A stretch of 64,000 nt of DNA from Calliopum simillimum (GCA_951812925.1 OX638370.1:83682004-83746003); one strand, 5' to 3'. Positions 34,951 through 47,999 are shown, counted from the stretch's first letter. A program made the numbers and translations. Notes: a model not told the origin generated them from the sequence alone.

Positions 34951-36448
34951 CACGGCGTGCTTGAACCAAGTTTAAATAAAAGTTTCTTGCATATGAGTTT
35001 TTTGACTGAATTATGTTTCGTAATAACTTCACGAATCAAATGATCCCAAAATTAAAAAAATCTAATGGGCCCTTTTTGAAATAAGGAGCCTTAAGCAATA
35101 ACTGTAAAAAGTTAATACAACACAAAATTAAAAATATTTGTAACATTTTGCAAACCATTTTTTCTAAACTAATTTGAGGTCGCTGAACACGAAAAACGCA
35201 TTTATTTTTTTTTTCCCTGGGGTCGTTCCCAAGTTATTCGATAATTTATAATTTCGAGGTTATAGCTTCATATACATCAATATATTTCTATGACGCCAAG
35301 TCCGATCAATTTTATTTTTCCACGCTTACAAAGAGTGATTAACGGCGCTTCTAACAAGTATACCAATAATTATGCTTCAAACAAAATTGACTGAGTTAAA
35401 GCAGGAAAAAGCTTGATATTTCAACAATTTTTTAAATTTTTCACATCAACTTCAAATGAAACACTTTGTTTTTGGCACATATTTTTTTTTAAATAATTAT
35501 TTTTAGAAATGTGATTTAATGGCGCATATAATTGCAAACATTTATAGCCTATGTTGAGCAAAATCTAATGAAATTTCCAAAAGATATAAAGGCTTTAGCG
35601 CAATAAGGAAGATGTGAGAATTTTCGAAATGTTCGGCCTGAGTCAACAGATCCAATTTTTCAGCCTCCAAATAGGACACCCTACACTTATTGAACACTTT
35701 AAAGATGATTTAAGTAACTTCTAATCATTCTCTGTAGAAGAACATTGCGGATTGTATCAAATATATTAATTTTTGACAAAAAATCGAAATTTCTCTATTG
35801 CACTAAAACCTTAATATCTTTTCAAAATTTCATTCGATTTTGCTCAACATAGGCTTAAAATGTTTGCAATTATATGCGCCATTAAATAACATTTCTAAAA
35901 AAAATTATTTAAAAAAAATATGTGCCAAAAACAAAGTGTTTCATTTGAAGTTGATGTGAAAAATTTAAAAAATTGTTGAAATATCAAGCTTTTTCCTGCT
36001 TTAACTCAGTCAATTTTGTTTGAAGCATAATTATTGGTATACTTGTTAGAAGCGCCGTTAATCACTCTTTGTAAGAGTGGAAAAATAAAATTGATCGGAC
36101 TTGGCGTCATAGAAATATATTGATGTAATTGAAGCTATAACCTCAAAATTATAAATTATCGAATAACTTGGGAACGACCCCAGGGAAAAAAAAATAAATG
36201 CGTTTTTCGTGTTCAGCGACCTCAAATTAGTTTAGAAAAAATGGTTTGCAAAATGTTACAAATATTTTTAATTTTGTGTTGTATTAACTTTTTACAGTTA
36301 TTGCTTAAGGCTCCTTATTTCAAAAAGGGCCCATTCGATTTTTTTAATTTTGGGATCATTTGATTCGTGAAGTTATTACGTAACATAATTCAGTCAAAAA
36401 ACTCATATGCAAGAAACTTTTATTTAAACTTGGTTCAAGCACGCCGTG
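34951..36448. mobile_element. 1.5-kb palindromic element with TCTA target duplication
   Basis: CACGGCGTGCTTGAACCAAG at 34951 is the exact complement of CTTGGTTCAAGCACGCCGTG at 36429-36448. The arms stay almost identical for about 650 bp each (for example GGGTCGTTCCCAAGTTATTC and TTAACGGCGCTTCTAACAAG with their complements), so the copy looks young. TCTA lies immediately outside both ends. The 200-bp centre (about 35605-35795) is unique. No protein is encoded. It lies inside the right edge of the palindrome starting at 34098. Confidence 0.9.
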
Positions 36449-39439
36449 TCTAGTGTGAAATTTCTTTAAACTTTTTTTTTAATAATTTTTGGAAAAATTA
36501 TTCAAAGAAAAAAAAATTTTTTTTTAACTTTTCAAAAAATTCCCAAAAATTTCACACGTATTTCTTGGACGATTCCAAACATTTTATGCCTAGTACACTT
36601 TTTTCGTAAGATGCCTTCCTTCTGACTAAACAAAGAGTTTTGCCTGTCGCAGGCGTTAAAAACCCAAAGACTCTCATCTAGCGACAAAATATCATCTTGA
36701 GTACTACATCATTTTAAAGCTTATAAATTATGCTTTAATTTAAAGTACTTTTAAAAAAAAACTGAGGGGGTTTTTTTTTAAAAAAAAAATCAAAAGTATT
36801 TTTAAGTGTAAAAAATTTTGGTGAAAAAAAATTTTTTTCACCAAGTTATATTTTTTTATAAAAAGAACACTTCAAAATGAATGGGACCAGTAACTTAGAT
36901 TTATCAATTTACAAATTTTAGTGTAAGCTTTAAATTTTTGAAAAAACACCCTTTTTATGAAAATGACTAAAAACGCCAACTTCAATACCCTGTATTTTAA
37001 CAACAAATGGTACGAGGACCAAATCCTCCCGGATTGTTGTTTCTGCTCACCGGATCTACCATATTGCCACATTTGAGCGAAATCGGAGACAACAAAATTT
37101 TCAGCTGGTACACTTGGCGTGTTTTGCTTCATGGGAGGTGGGCATATCTTTAATCCGATGACGCCCATTTTTCACAAATCGATAGATGCTACCAATTACA
37201 ATACTTCAAATAGTTTGGCTGTCATTAACTTATGCCACATAATGCTCAAATTCTCCATAGTGCAGTGGAATATGTTTATAGGATTCAAAAGGATTTTGCA
37301 AAGTTCTGGGTTTTTAAAGTTGAAATTTTAAATTTTGTTTCCAATCTTGTAGACATTGGCAGCCATTTTGAAATTCTCGTTAAATTTCCTTTAATTTGGA
37401 AGTACATTTATTGCATACATTTTTTGATTTGTGGTCAGAAGAATACTTTACTAAAAGAATCTTTATGCATTGCAAATTTTTTTTTTTTTTCTTTAAATAA
37501 CGTCAGTAATTTTAGACAAAATTATGACGCTCCCAAATTTGAAAATACTCCCGAAATTAATTTTCTCTTTTGACTTGAAGTCTTTTTTCTGGCTTCCAAT
37601 CAAAAAATTGGTATGATAAATATGCTACCAACCTAAAGAAAATTTAACAAAAATTAAAAAAAAAAATTATAAACGTCTATGTTAATAAAACCTTTTTTAT
37701 ACACAAATTGCAAAAATCAATAAATAGGAAAATTTTAAATCTTAACTTCGTAAAATCGTAAACTGTTGTAGTTCTTTTTTCAAGCACTGAATTTTTTTTG
37801 TTATTCATAAACTTTTTAAAGAACGTACAGAATCCTTTATCAAAATGACTTGGTTTTTATTGATAGCTTGTACGAACCATTTCAAATTTTTATTAAAAAT
37901 TAATTTGTATTTTCTCATATAACACAACATTTGAAGGATTTTGCATGCCACTTCTGTCCAAACCATTTTGAAGATTTTCCTTCGTTGCTTTTAACTAAGT
38001 AATATTGTTCTCAATATATCATTTTAAAAGTTTTTTTTTTTCGTTTGGATGGCATTTGCACATTTTCAACTAGCTCTCAGTAATTTCACTATGTATAGAA
38101 TTTCATTGAATTATCTTTTTTTGATAATGGCATCGTTTAGTTTTAATAATTTTCATCACAAGAGTATTTATTTCCTCAAACTCACGAACTATCACATAAC
38201 GAACTTCCGTTGTCAGTTCACGCACTGTATTGATATCTTTTTGGCAAAACTTATGACTTTAAACGAATTTTTTCTAAATTTATTCATAACCTAGCCATGG
38301 TCAAGAATTAAAACTTGATGGCGCTAGACATCTCTTATGAAAGCAAATGCTTTGAAACGCCACACGCAGAAAACATGTAAAGCAAATTTAACCAGACTTT
38401 GTAAAGAAATATTTTATGGTACAAACAAAAAATATGCAAAGTTTCACTTGTGTGCTTAGAACAAAAAAAGCAAATTTTAACAAACTTTGTGTTGCTTTAA
38501 TTAAAATTTATTTTAATGAGATAATAAATAATTACCACTTAAAAGATTTTGATAAAAAATACAACAAATTTTACAAAATTGTCTTGGTTCTTGGGCGAAA
38601 TTTTTTATTTTTGATTAATTTCTTGACTAACTTAATGTAATTATTTAAAAAATCAAGTTGGAAAAAATTGCTCACAAATTTATAAAAAAAAAAAATTACG
38701 ATTTTTTATTGTGCAAATGACTTGAGAAAACTTATTTATTTAAGCAAAATAAACTTTGAGGTTTTTTCTTCTAAGAATATTCAGCAAAAGCACATAGTTT
38801 TAAATAAAAAAAGTAAAAATCAATATAAAAAGATTTGAAAAATCAATTCAAAGAACATAAAATTTTAATTTTTATCAATAAAAAAAAGCTGAAAACTTTC
38901 ATTCACCTTAATGTATTTCGTAACACAAGTCTTTTGATTTATGTCGATAAAGTTTTGCTATCTTATGAAAATGTTTTTAATGATTAAAAGCAGATTTCTA
39001 ACTCAAATCATCGATTTATTTTATTGCTATAATGAATCTTTTTTGTAACGTTGAGTATGATGTTGGCTTCAACAAATTAATTAAAATTTTAATGTTTTGA
39101 TTGACAACTCATTTATTGGCACTAAAGTTTAAGAAACTTAGATGCAACTTAAAAGAAAAAAACTATAATCATTCCATACTAAGGCAAGCTAGACAATTTG
39201 GTGCAGATTTATTATGATGTCTTTGTGGGAGGCATTAAACAAATTAGTATATTAGTAGAATGCTGTATGAAATATGGAAATTGAAATTATAGTAATACTC
39301 CACATGGATGAAAACAAGTTTTATTTTTTATAAAAACTAATTTTTCAAACTTTTAAGAGTCTAAAAAATCAGTAGAATTAGAAAAATGCCTTTTTCTGCA
39401 TGATTTCCAACACATGGTGATGGGGGAAATTTGTTACTA
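36449..39439. other. AT-rich non-coding stretch
   Basis: A small imperfect palindrome lies at 36453-36560 (GTGTGAAATT...AATTTCACAC). Near 37130, GGGAGGTGGGCATATC with GACGCCCATTTTTCAC resembles the dispersed GTGGGCGTGG-type repeats. None of the open frames (36872-38640) shows a domain. Confidence 0.45.
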
Positions 39440-40069
39440 CCCAACAAACAATTAAATAACCCTTGCAATTTAACGCTTGGAAAAAGTTAATTAACAAATG
39501 TTTTCATAACCAATTTTCAAAAGTTTGGAAAATGTTTATTTTTTAGAATTTTCTCAATTGATTTGTATGGTTAAAATAAACAATTAGAAAATAATTATTT
39601 TCAAATGTTTTCTTAATCGTTTTCCAAACTTACGAAAATTTTTTTATTTTATTTTTCAATGACTTGTAAAACACAAGGCATATGAATCATAACTGGCACG
39701 TTAGGTCAGTTGAAAATAGTGTCGCCTTATAACTTGGAGGTCATAGGTTCGATTCTCAGTACATATAAAATTTCTTTTATTTTTAATTTAATATAAAAAT
39801 GTTATGAAAATGCTGCTTAATAAACTTAAAAAAAAAAAATAAAGTGTTTATCAAAAAATTAAACAAACAATTTAAATATATTGTATAAAACATTTATAAT
39901 AAGCATTTTCCAAATGGTTTTTACTAGTTTACTATGAAGGCTCTTATTTCGATTATTAAACAATTTAAATTCAAGAATTTTCAAACATTTTGCAAGTTAC
40001 TTTCGAAACGAAATGCTTGCTACAATAAGCGTATAATAAGTTATTTTCCAAACGTACTTGTTTGTTGGG
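39440..40069. mobile_element. TIR element (MITE) with CCCAACAAACAA ends
   Basis: CCCAACAAACAA at 39440-39451 faces TTGTTTGTTGGG at 40058-40069. TA flanks both ends. Subterminal inverted words (TTTGGAAAAT / ATTTTCCAAA) recur inside. No protein is encoded. The interior carries a tRNA-like segment at about 39694-39768. Confidence 0.7.
39694..39768 (+). ncRNA. Decayed tRNA-like sequence inside a MITE
   Basis: TTAGGTCAGTTGA resembles a tRNA A box and D loop, GCCTTATAACT an anticodon loop with TAT, and AGGTTCGATTCTC a B box. The spacing between the two boxes is tRNA-like. The T stem pairs poorly and the acceptor ends do not match, so a functional tRNA is unlikely. A tRNA-derived SINE or tRNA pseudogene carried by the element is the best reading. 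Confidence 0.45.
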
Positions 40070-40961
40070 TAATTGGTTAATGAACTATGCGATTAATTGA
40101 AAGAAAACAATTATTTATTGCGATTAATTGCCGATTAATCGACATTTTCAAATAAGATTTAAAATTATCATAAGTAATAGCAATAAATTGTATACATTTT
40201 CTTCAATTTAAAAACAAAAGTTTTGATAGTTGGTAATCGATTTCGGCAGTTGTACTGGCTTTGGAAAAAATTTCTTTACTGAAATATCAATTAAAGAAGC
40301 TTAGGATTTATGAATTTCATTTTTCCAGGCATTTATTATATTGCGTTTTAATTCCAATGCTGGAGTATTAAGGAATAAGTTTAATTCATCTTGAGAATAT
40401 ATAAGGTCATTACCATTTCTTTTACTTTTAAGGGCCAAAGGTTTATGGTTAGCCCATACATTAAATTCAATAAACTCAAAGACATCTGAATTCCACTCCC
40501 AATGATAAAAATTGCATAAAGGAAGCCGAGTTAATTTTTTCTTAAATACATTTTATGTATTTTATGAATTATGTTCTTGATTATCTCATAAAATTTCAAC
40601 ATTTCGTTCACACTTATATTACGATTATTTTGGGAACACTCGATTATTTTGTCAATTAATCGAAATGGAGCTTACGATACAAATAAAGTTTTTTGAAAGC
40701 AAATAACCGATTATAATCGGTTAATTAATAACTACATATTAATCATTTTGTTAATCATCCCATCGCTATCAACAGAACTTGTTTTATCTCTAAAGGAATA
40801 AGGACTCTCTTTTGCAGAGACTATTTGTAAGAACATTTTCAGCTAAGTTTTTTGAAAAAAACTTTCTTTCGACTTAGGGCGCTCTATTATTCAAAATATT
40901 TCAATTACGGTCCTTATTTTGAGTAAAATTTTCTTTAAATGTGAGGACTATTCTACCATAT
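40070..40961. other. AT-rich spacer
   Basis: No gene is seen. TTAATCG/CGATTAAT words recur between 40090 and 40740 (for example GCGATTAATTG, GATTAATCGACA, AATTAATCGAAATGG), suggesting a decayed repeat. Confidence 0.35.
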
Positions 40962-41951
40962 GGGTGATTCTACTCAAGAAGGAATAAACTTTTTTTTCGC
41001 CTCTGAGTTAAGAAAGTAGTTTAAGCTCAGCTTAGGTCTTTTTTGTATTTTTCCTAAATGGGCCAGCCAAACAAACAAAGATGCATGAATTTTATGGTCG
41101 TTTAAAACGAACTGGCTTAGGAGGCTAAGTACCTAAGAAAACAATCTTATTAAGCGTTCTTTGCTAAAACCCAACTATTTGTACTACTAAAAAAAAAACA
41201 AATATTAGATCTTTAAGTTTCCAGAAGACTGAGGCCAGGAGGCTGAGTACTTTTCTTTTTTCAGTCAATAAATTTTCAGTACAAAGCTCAACGACGAATT
41301 TATCGAATTCTACATAAAAGTGCTATAGATCTGTCAATCTATAAATATAATAAAAACTTCATACGAAATATATTTTTAACGAAAATACTTCGCACGGACC
41401 TGAGTATTTGACTGGCCGCAACACAATTTCACACACAAAACCGGCGTTTCGACTAAAGTCTCTACAATCTGAGAGAAATGAAAGCGATTCTAAGATAACC
41501 TTACTTCGTTCATTCGCATTAATAAAGCAGTAATGCGATAGATACGTATATTTATCAAATTTTTTTAGATATTTTGATGTGCCAGGAGGCTGAGGCTAAA
41601 GTCGAGTGACAAAGGTTTAATTGCGTACATTTAATAAAATTTCATATTTATAGCAGAATTTGATTACATATCTCATTTCTAGTGGAATAAATTATGTATG
41701 CACACACGAAATTGAGTTTAATTTAGCATTTAAACTATAATTTCGAAAGAGAGATACGCCAGGAGACTGAGGATTTAATACTTCAAATAAACATTTTTCC
41801 ATGAAATATTTTTGTGGTCGATCTAGTTTTCAATGTCATATTAAAAACAATTAAGATGTTTAGTTTTGATTATAAATCAATCAAATATTGCTTCAAAAAA
41901 TATGTAAAATTAGGTGAGCCGCAGAAAATTCCCTCGTGAGTAGAATTGTCC
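40962..41951. mobile_element. 990-bp TIR element with repeated CCAGGAGGCTGAG motif
   Basis: GGGTGATTCTACTCAAGAAG at 40962 faces CTCGTGAGTAGAATTGTCC ending at 41951, with three mismatches in about 24 bp. ATAT lies just outside both ends and may be the target duplication. Inside, GGAGGCT(A/G)AGTAC or CCAGGAGxCTGAGG occurs at about 41119, 41235, 41582 and 41759. No protein is encoded. The superfamily is unknown. Confidence 0.65.
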
Positions 41952-44497
41952 ATATATTATATCATAATATGAAGCTGTTGTATTTTTTAAACATTTATTT
42001 CATATTCGTTTTGGTTGAAATTTTTTACTTTTTATTCTTAATTGGGCATTAAAGTTCCGAACGATTTTTGATACGAATTTATAAAAAAAAAAGCAACATA
42101 ATAATGACACGAAAAAAGAGGTTGCTCTGTCTAAACACTTTCAATTAGAATAATATATGTATTCGATTCTTATCTTCGACATGATCAATAGTTTAATAAA
42201 TTTTATAAAATCCGGTTCTAAGAGCGTAGTTTCCGCCGAAAACAAAATTTATGCATTCCTTTTTTTTGTAGAATTTCTTAACAAAATTATAAATTAACGT
42301 ATTTTTTGTTATCGGTTAATAAAAAATCTTAGGCAAATGCTGTCGTCAAGACTTTTATGGAGAAATTAAAACATGCCAATTAAGTTATTTTTTTCTAAAA
42401 TTTCTATATGACAAAAACAATTTACAGGTTTTTTTTGAAAAATTATATTTAATTTCAGCGCCACAAACAGCAAAAAATTGCGACTCAAACTACTTTTTTT
42501 TTTGCATCCGAAATATACAAGTATAATTGATATACCAAAAGAAAAAATAGAAAAAACGAAAGACTTAAGTGAGCAACTTGCTATGGTCGCAAAAAAAAAG
42601 AAAGACAAAATACAAGCGTTAAACACAATTTTAGCTTGTTATGCATATAATTTAATATTATTGCTATTTTAGCATATTATTTAACTAAGTTAATGTTTCA
42701 ACATTAAAATGTAATAAAACACATATTGCCGCCATAATTTATGAGTCAAAAGGTTGCGCATACGCTACGTTATAAAACCATTTGAAAGAAGGGCCTTACA
42801 TTTGCTTACATACATATTTCCATAAGCAACCTGTAGTTGATTTTAAAATAAAAATTCGAAAACATTTTTTCTTAACAAAACAAAAACTCGTTACTTCCAA
42901 AGACAAAAAGAAAAATAAACCGATTTTGTGGTTTAAGCAAAACTATACATTTTTCTTGCGTTTTTGCTTAAGACAAATAGAAAAATTCATAAAAATAAAA
43001 TTAAAAATAAAATGCAATTTAATCCATTTTTGCGACGTGGTTGCTGATTTTATTTATTTATTTATTTTATTTTATTTTTTTTTGTTTTTGCTATTAAAGG
43101 CAGACAGGTTTTCACTTTAAGCCAAACAGCAGCAGCAGCTAATGCGAGCAAGCTAATTTTCATTTTTTTCATATAAAATACTTTTTTTTTTTTTTTGTAT
43201 TTTATTTTCATATTTTTTCCACATATTTTTTTTATTTAGTTTGGCTTCATTTCAAAATTTTTCGTATTGCACAATCAACGTAAGCAATAACATTTGTTTG
43301 GATTAACAATACAAATTTCATTTCAATAACTTTTAGTATTTCATTTAATTTTGATTTCAATTCACTTAAAAGATTTTACACTTTTAATAAAATGCATAAA
43401 ATAATTTAATTTTATATCAACCTCGACGCCTCGAATGTTTTGTGCCAAAAATATGTATAATTTATTTCACGTATCCGCGCTTTGCAACCGAACGGCTTAA
43501 AAGTCGTAACTATTCTGTTAACAACAGTTTAAACTGCAAGCAACAATTGCTGCTATTTGCTGTTGCTACCATTGTTGGTGGTGTGTTGAATAATTTTGCG
43601 CAAAACGACGGTGCGCTGCACAAAATTATCATAGCAAAACTCTATTCACATTATGAGAAAAATTCATAAATTCAACACAACATAAATTCACCATACCACC
43701 CAGAGCATATTCAACTTTGGCTGCTGTTGTTGCTTTTTCTATTTTTCCTTTACAATACAACAATAACTTAAAGCATACATCGGTGGCAAAGAAAAACCCA
43801 CCAAAAAACAAAACTTGGTAAAAGGAAAAGTGGAAACTAAGAGACGCATTGGAGTCTCACTGCTGCTGTTACTACTAGCAAAGACTGGACAAACAAGAAT
43901 CCAATAACAGCAACAAAATGAAATTGAAAGTATTGAGGGAGAGTCAAACAAATCAGAGAGAGAGAGAGCGAGCAAAAAAGAGCTAAAGATGCTGTGACAT
44001 ACGAAAATATAATCCACACATTGAGTCAAGATAAATGAGAGAGTTTTCAAAACGCTACTTTTTGTTTTGTTTTGTTTTTTTTTTTTTTTCTTGTTTTGTT
44101 TGCTTTTTGTTTTGTTGTACATTTTCACGCTGTTTTATTTTTTGCGGCGAATTCATGCGGCATTTTAAGTTGTGAATGAATGTTTTACTTAAATTCGCTT
44201 CGTTTACTCTGTTTATAAGTTTTTTCATTGCAAGTTTGTTGCTCAAGTCTTTTGTTTTCAAGCTACCACGTTTATTTTTGCTTTGATTTTATCACTTTTT
44301 GTTTTCAAATTGAACAGTTTAACAGCAAGACAACTAAGAAAATTGTGGCTTGGCTCATTTATTACACGTTGGTAGTTAATTAAGCGGATGCAACTGCTAA
44401 TCTATTTATTTTATGTTAGTAGTGATACAATTGTTTGTTTTAAACTTTTAGATTCTTTGAGTAATCTACTCCTTTTTTAGGGTTAAGCTAACGTTAA
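41952..44497. other. AT-rich stretch, GC-richer patches at 43440-44040
   Basis: No gene is supported. Bases 43480-43640 and 43700-43990 are less AT-rich, with GCTGCTGTTGTTGC and an (AG)n run at about 43952-43970. These could be regulatory or untranslated sequence, but no spliced frame is evident. The minus-strand frames at 43629-44261 have Lys/Asn-rich or Ser/Leu-rich chance composition. Confidence 0.35.
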
Positions 44498-44820
44498 CCC
44501 TTTCGAACCGGTTGGGACAATATATCCCAAAAATTTTTGAATACATACATAACTCGGTTATTAAAGTCATTTAAATTGAATGAATTAATAAAATTAATGC
44601 AATTTTTAGTAACCACTGTTTTTTCTTATAACCACTCCACGGACACTATACCCCAAAAATTCACATCAAAAACATCTGTTGTGAGTATAGACCGGAAGCG
44701 CCTCTGGCGGTGAAAATTTGAATTTGGAGACTGTGAAACATTTTACTTAAATTAAGTTTCTAAGATTAACCTATCACAAATATTATGCACCCCACAGTTT
44801 TTTTTTTCGGGTCGAAAGAG
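44498..44820. mobile_element. PiggyBac-type MITE with TTAA target sites
   Basis: TTAA at 44494-44497 is followed by CCCTTTCGAACCGG; the right end reads CGGGTCGAAAGAG followed by TTAA at 44821-44824. TTAA duplication and ends starting CCC/CTC fit piggyBac elements. Internal GGGACAATATATCCC and CGGACACTATACCCC words are subterminal repeats. It is 323 bp with no transposase. Confidence 0.75.
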
Positions 44821-45104
44821 TTAAGAAAGGGTCAAGTAAAGGAAGTTAATACTTTTTCTAAAGACTCTAAATAATTTTTTTCGAATTCCTTGGCATTTTC
44901 TTTCTTGTCAAACATTTTACGAATTTTAAAATTTTTTCGACTTTTTTTAAAACTTTTTAATATTCTATAGCCTTTTTATATATGTAATTATTTAATGTTA
45001 TTTAACACATGTAGACATTTTTTGTTACTGTTTCACATTTAACAAAATTTCTTCATATCTTACAACATTTTTTCGATTTTCGCATCTATACTTCTACACT
45101 AATA

Positions 45105-45345
45105 TTATAAATTCGAAAGTAACTCCGTCTGTATGTTAAGAGACACTTGAAAGGATAAAGGATAGCTCCTACCCCTAAAAGGGGTGAAAAGAGGGATGGA
45201 AATTTTTATGGGAATAATCGCTGAACCAATTTAGTTGAAATTTGGCATGGAGATAGTAAGAGACGCTAGGATAGATATAAGATAGTTTCTACCCCTAAAA
45301 TCATCCTTAAAAGGGGTGAACAGGCTGATGGAAGTTTATGTGTTT
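45105..45345 (+). repeat. Dispersed repeat with CTACCCCTAAAA-GGGGTGAA units
   Basis: ATTATAAATTCGAAAGTAAC followed by two CTACCCCTAAAA...AGGGGTGAA units about 125 bp apart, with GAAATTTGGCATGGAGATAG between. This layout is common in non-autonomous insect repeats. The ends are not resolved. Confidence 0.5.
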
Positions 45346-45479
45346 ACATTTCGAAAGATAAATAAAATTTGAAAAAAAAAAATAAAATTAGAAAAATAAA
45401 TAAAAGTAAAAACGTATTTCTGTGTTGAATTGAATGTGCCTATTAGTAGAAAGATCGATCCAATAGGTACGATATTAGG

Positions 45480-46190
45480 CCTTATTTGAAAGCCAGTAGC
45501 CCTGGTGCCTTCCCCTCTTTCTTCCTTTCTTTTGTACACATGATGTCATTGGGCACCACGGCCTAGCACTCACGTTTCTGCAAAGAAGGCAGCAGAAAGC
45601 AAGTATTCTACTATCGCTACTAATAAGAAAAGACAGAAACAGGTATGTCGCCTTCCCTTCTTTCTCACTTTTTTTAACACATGTTGTCATTGGGCACCAA
45701 GGCCTGACAATCATATTTCTACAAAGAAGACCTTCTATGCATGCTTCTAACAAGAAAGGACAGAAGCAGGCATGCTGTTTTCCCTCTTTTGTACACATGT
45801 TGTCGTTGAATGCTTCCACAAAGAAGCCAGCGACGCTGGTCATCTATGATCGCTTCTCATGTGGAAGGAAACAGCATATTTCGATATTACTGAATATCGA
45901 CATATCCTGTATTAGATGTCATTGATATATACTTTACCATAGAAATCCAAAAATATGTACCAAGCAAGAGAGATTTTAGTAGTAAATACTTTCATTAAAC
46001 ATATTGAGAATTATAAAGTCTGAAAAATATCTACAAAAAATTAAGCAATGTAGCCTTCTATGATCGCTTCCCATATAAAAGGACAGAAGCAGGTATACTG
46101 GTTTTTCTTCTTTTTTTCTTATTTTGATATATGATGCAAGGAAGGTTTTCTTTTATCGCTTCTAATATAAAAGAACAATAGCAAGCTTTC
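45480..46190 (+). repeat. Degenerate minisatellite-like array, about 130-160 bp units
   Basis: Units share CTTCCCxTCTTTCxTxCTTTxxT, then ACACATGxTGTCATTGGGCACCA, GGCCT...TTTCTxCAAAGAAG and a TCGCTTCTAATAxxAAAGGACAGAAGCAGG-like end. Starts lie near 45510, 45650 and 45775, with a separated and more decayed unit near 46055-46110. Frames at 45475-45925 on both strands reflect the repeat. Confidence 0.7.
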
Positions 46191-47934
46191 TAATATATCT
46201 GTTCATCGAAAGCATTAGAACATGCTTAAGAGATCTTAAAGAAGGCAAAAAAGAACAAAACCTATATCATCAGAATCTGAAATATAGTTTAAGAAGTAAT
46301 TGCTTTGAAGGTAGGTAGGTGAACTACTCAATGGTTTTCCTTTCTTAATTTTAAAAAGCGATTTCTACATATTTTAGTGTACAAGAAAAATAGTGTAATA
46401 ATCAGTAATTTAAATTTTACTTACGTCATGTTTTCGAATATAAGTACACGTTTATACTACTATACTACTAATGTATCAAAATCAAATTTGCACCCCCTTT
46501 TTTTGGTGCTTCAAAACTTCAAAAGATTTATAAAAAAAGGGGTTGATTGGAAAAGGCGACTATGTACCTCTCATACAAAAAAAAAAACACAAAATAATTG
46601 GAAAGTTTATTTGAGTCACTCCTACGCATATACCAGTAGATATAATGAAATCATATTAACACCATATATCCGCTTGATACTCCGACAGATTTGCCTTGAT
46701 AATGGAAATATTGAATGAAAGTACGGAGCAATCGGTATACAAAAAAACATACCAATTAATAAAACAAAAAAAAAAAGCCTTAAATATTTTTGATAAGATA
46801 GGGGAACTCAAGTATTATCAACAGTATCGTAGCATCCATTTCGAAGTTTTACGTATGCCGTTCAACCTCTGTTTGCTGTGTTCTTCTACGATACAGCAAA
46901 ACCAAAAATTAAATAAAATTCGTTAAGGATTTTTTAATTGATTTAAAAAAATGTTTTCTGGGATCGTCCTTAAATAAATGCATCCCACCTATTTTTTCAC
47001 ATTTTGATACGTATGTATGTATGTATGTAGATAGTACCTTTTCACTTTTCTAATTACTTAAATAGTATGAAGATTAATTAAAAATGATGAAAGTGGAAAA
47101 ATAGGCTATTCGAAGTACTAATACTGTGCAGACGAAGTCGCGGGTTAAGGCTAGATTACCATATTTTGTAATATTTTTCACCTAACGAAAATTTAATTTA
47201 AAAAATGTATCTTTCGTTCTTCACTATTTCCCAATTTTTGATAAACGACAAATTACCAAACAACAGGGGGCTTCAATAAATTGTCTAGTAAACAATCCAA
47301 TTTTTCTTCTATTTTTTTGCAACTAAACAAAAGACAAAAACAAATAACAACAATAAAAGACAACACTAAACATCAGCAACAGCGGCGGCAGCAATCGATT
47401 GTGGTGCCATGGGGCACTTTAACAAGTGTGTGCCTAGCACTCGATCGCAATTTAATGATAATAATTATCCCAGATAAACACAGCCACATGCATACAAGAA
47501 CACAAGCAAACAAATGAATGCTACTTATCTGTCGAATGTTTAGATAGACGGCAGCAGCATATGCATAGTACGGTGCATGCTGCTGCTGCAACAGCTTACA
47601 AGAGTTGCGACTGCTGTTGTCTGGTTTTGTGTTGGCTGTTGCCCCAGTTTCCATCAACGTGCGACATACGATTCCGTTTGATTTTGTTTCAGTTCTTTTT
47701 TTTTTGGTTATTTTTACTGCAGACTTCACTTTATTTTGCGTTGATTAAATGACAAACTTGCGGGAAGATAAACCGATATTTAGTGATGTATCGTATAGAT
47801 TTTGGAGTTAAAAAAAGAAAAAAATGTGCAATGTTTTGTAAAATCATGGAGACAGCGGTAGATCGAAATAACAAAGTCAGCAATGATACGCTGGGGTTTG
47901 AACAATACATAAAAATTTTAACGCTTAAAATCGT
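46191..47934. other. Non-coding stretch with a GC-richer segment at 47340-47690
   Basis: The frames at 46377-46926 show no domain. A short (GTAT)n run lies at about 47010-47028. Bases 47370-47690 contain CAGCAACAGCGGCGGCAGC and GCTGCTGCTGCAAC, a composition seen around fly untranslated exons and enhancers. No start with splice partner could be defined. Confidence 0.35.
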
Positions 47935-47999
47935 AGGGGTTTTTTTCCATTCCATACATAGGGATTTATCGATATTTATGTTCAAACTATTCGCCAATA

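Noticed and set aside
45475..45925. Frames in both directions at the minisatellite block
   Set aside because: They follow the repeat period and resemble no protein family.
45480..46190. CRISPR-like look of spaced repeats
   Set aside because: The units are long, degenerate and contiguous in a eukaryotic setting; there is no short repeat with unique spacers.
46377..46926. Two overlapping plus-strand frames
   Set aside because: The amino-acid content is what AT-rich DNA gives by chance; no domain, splice signal or repeat homology was seen.
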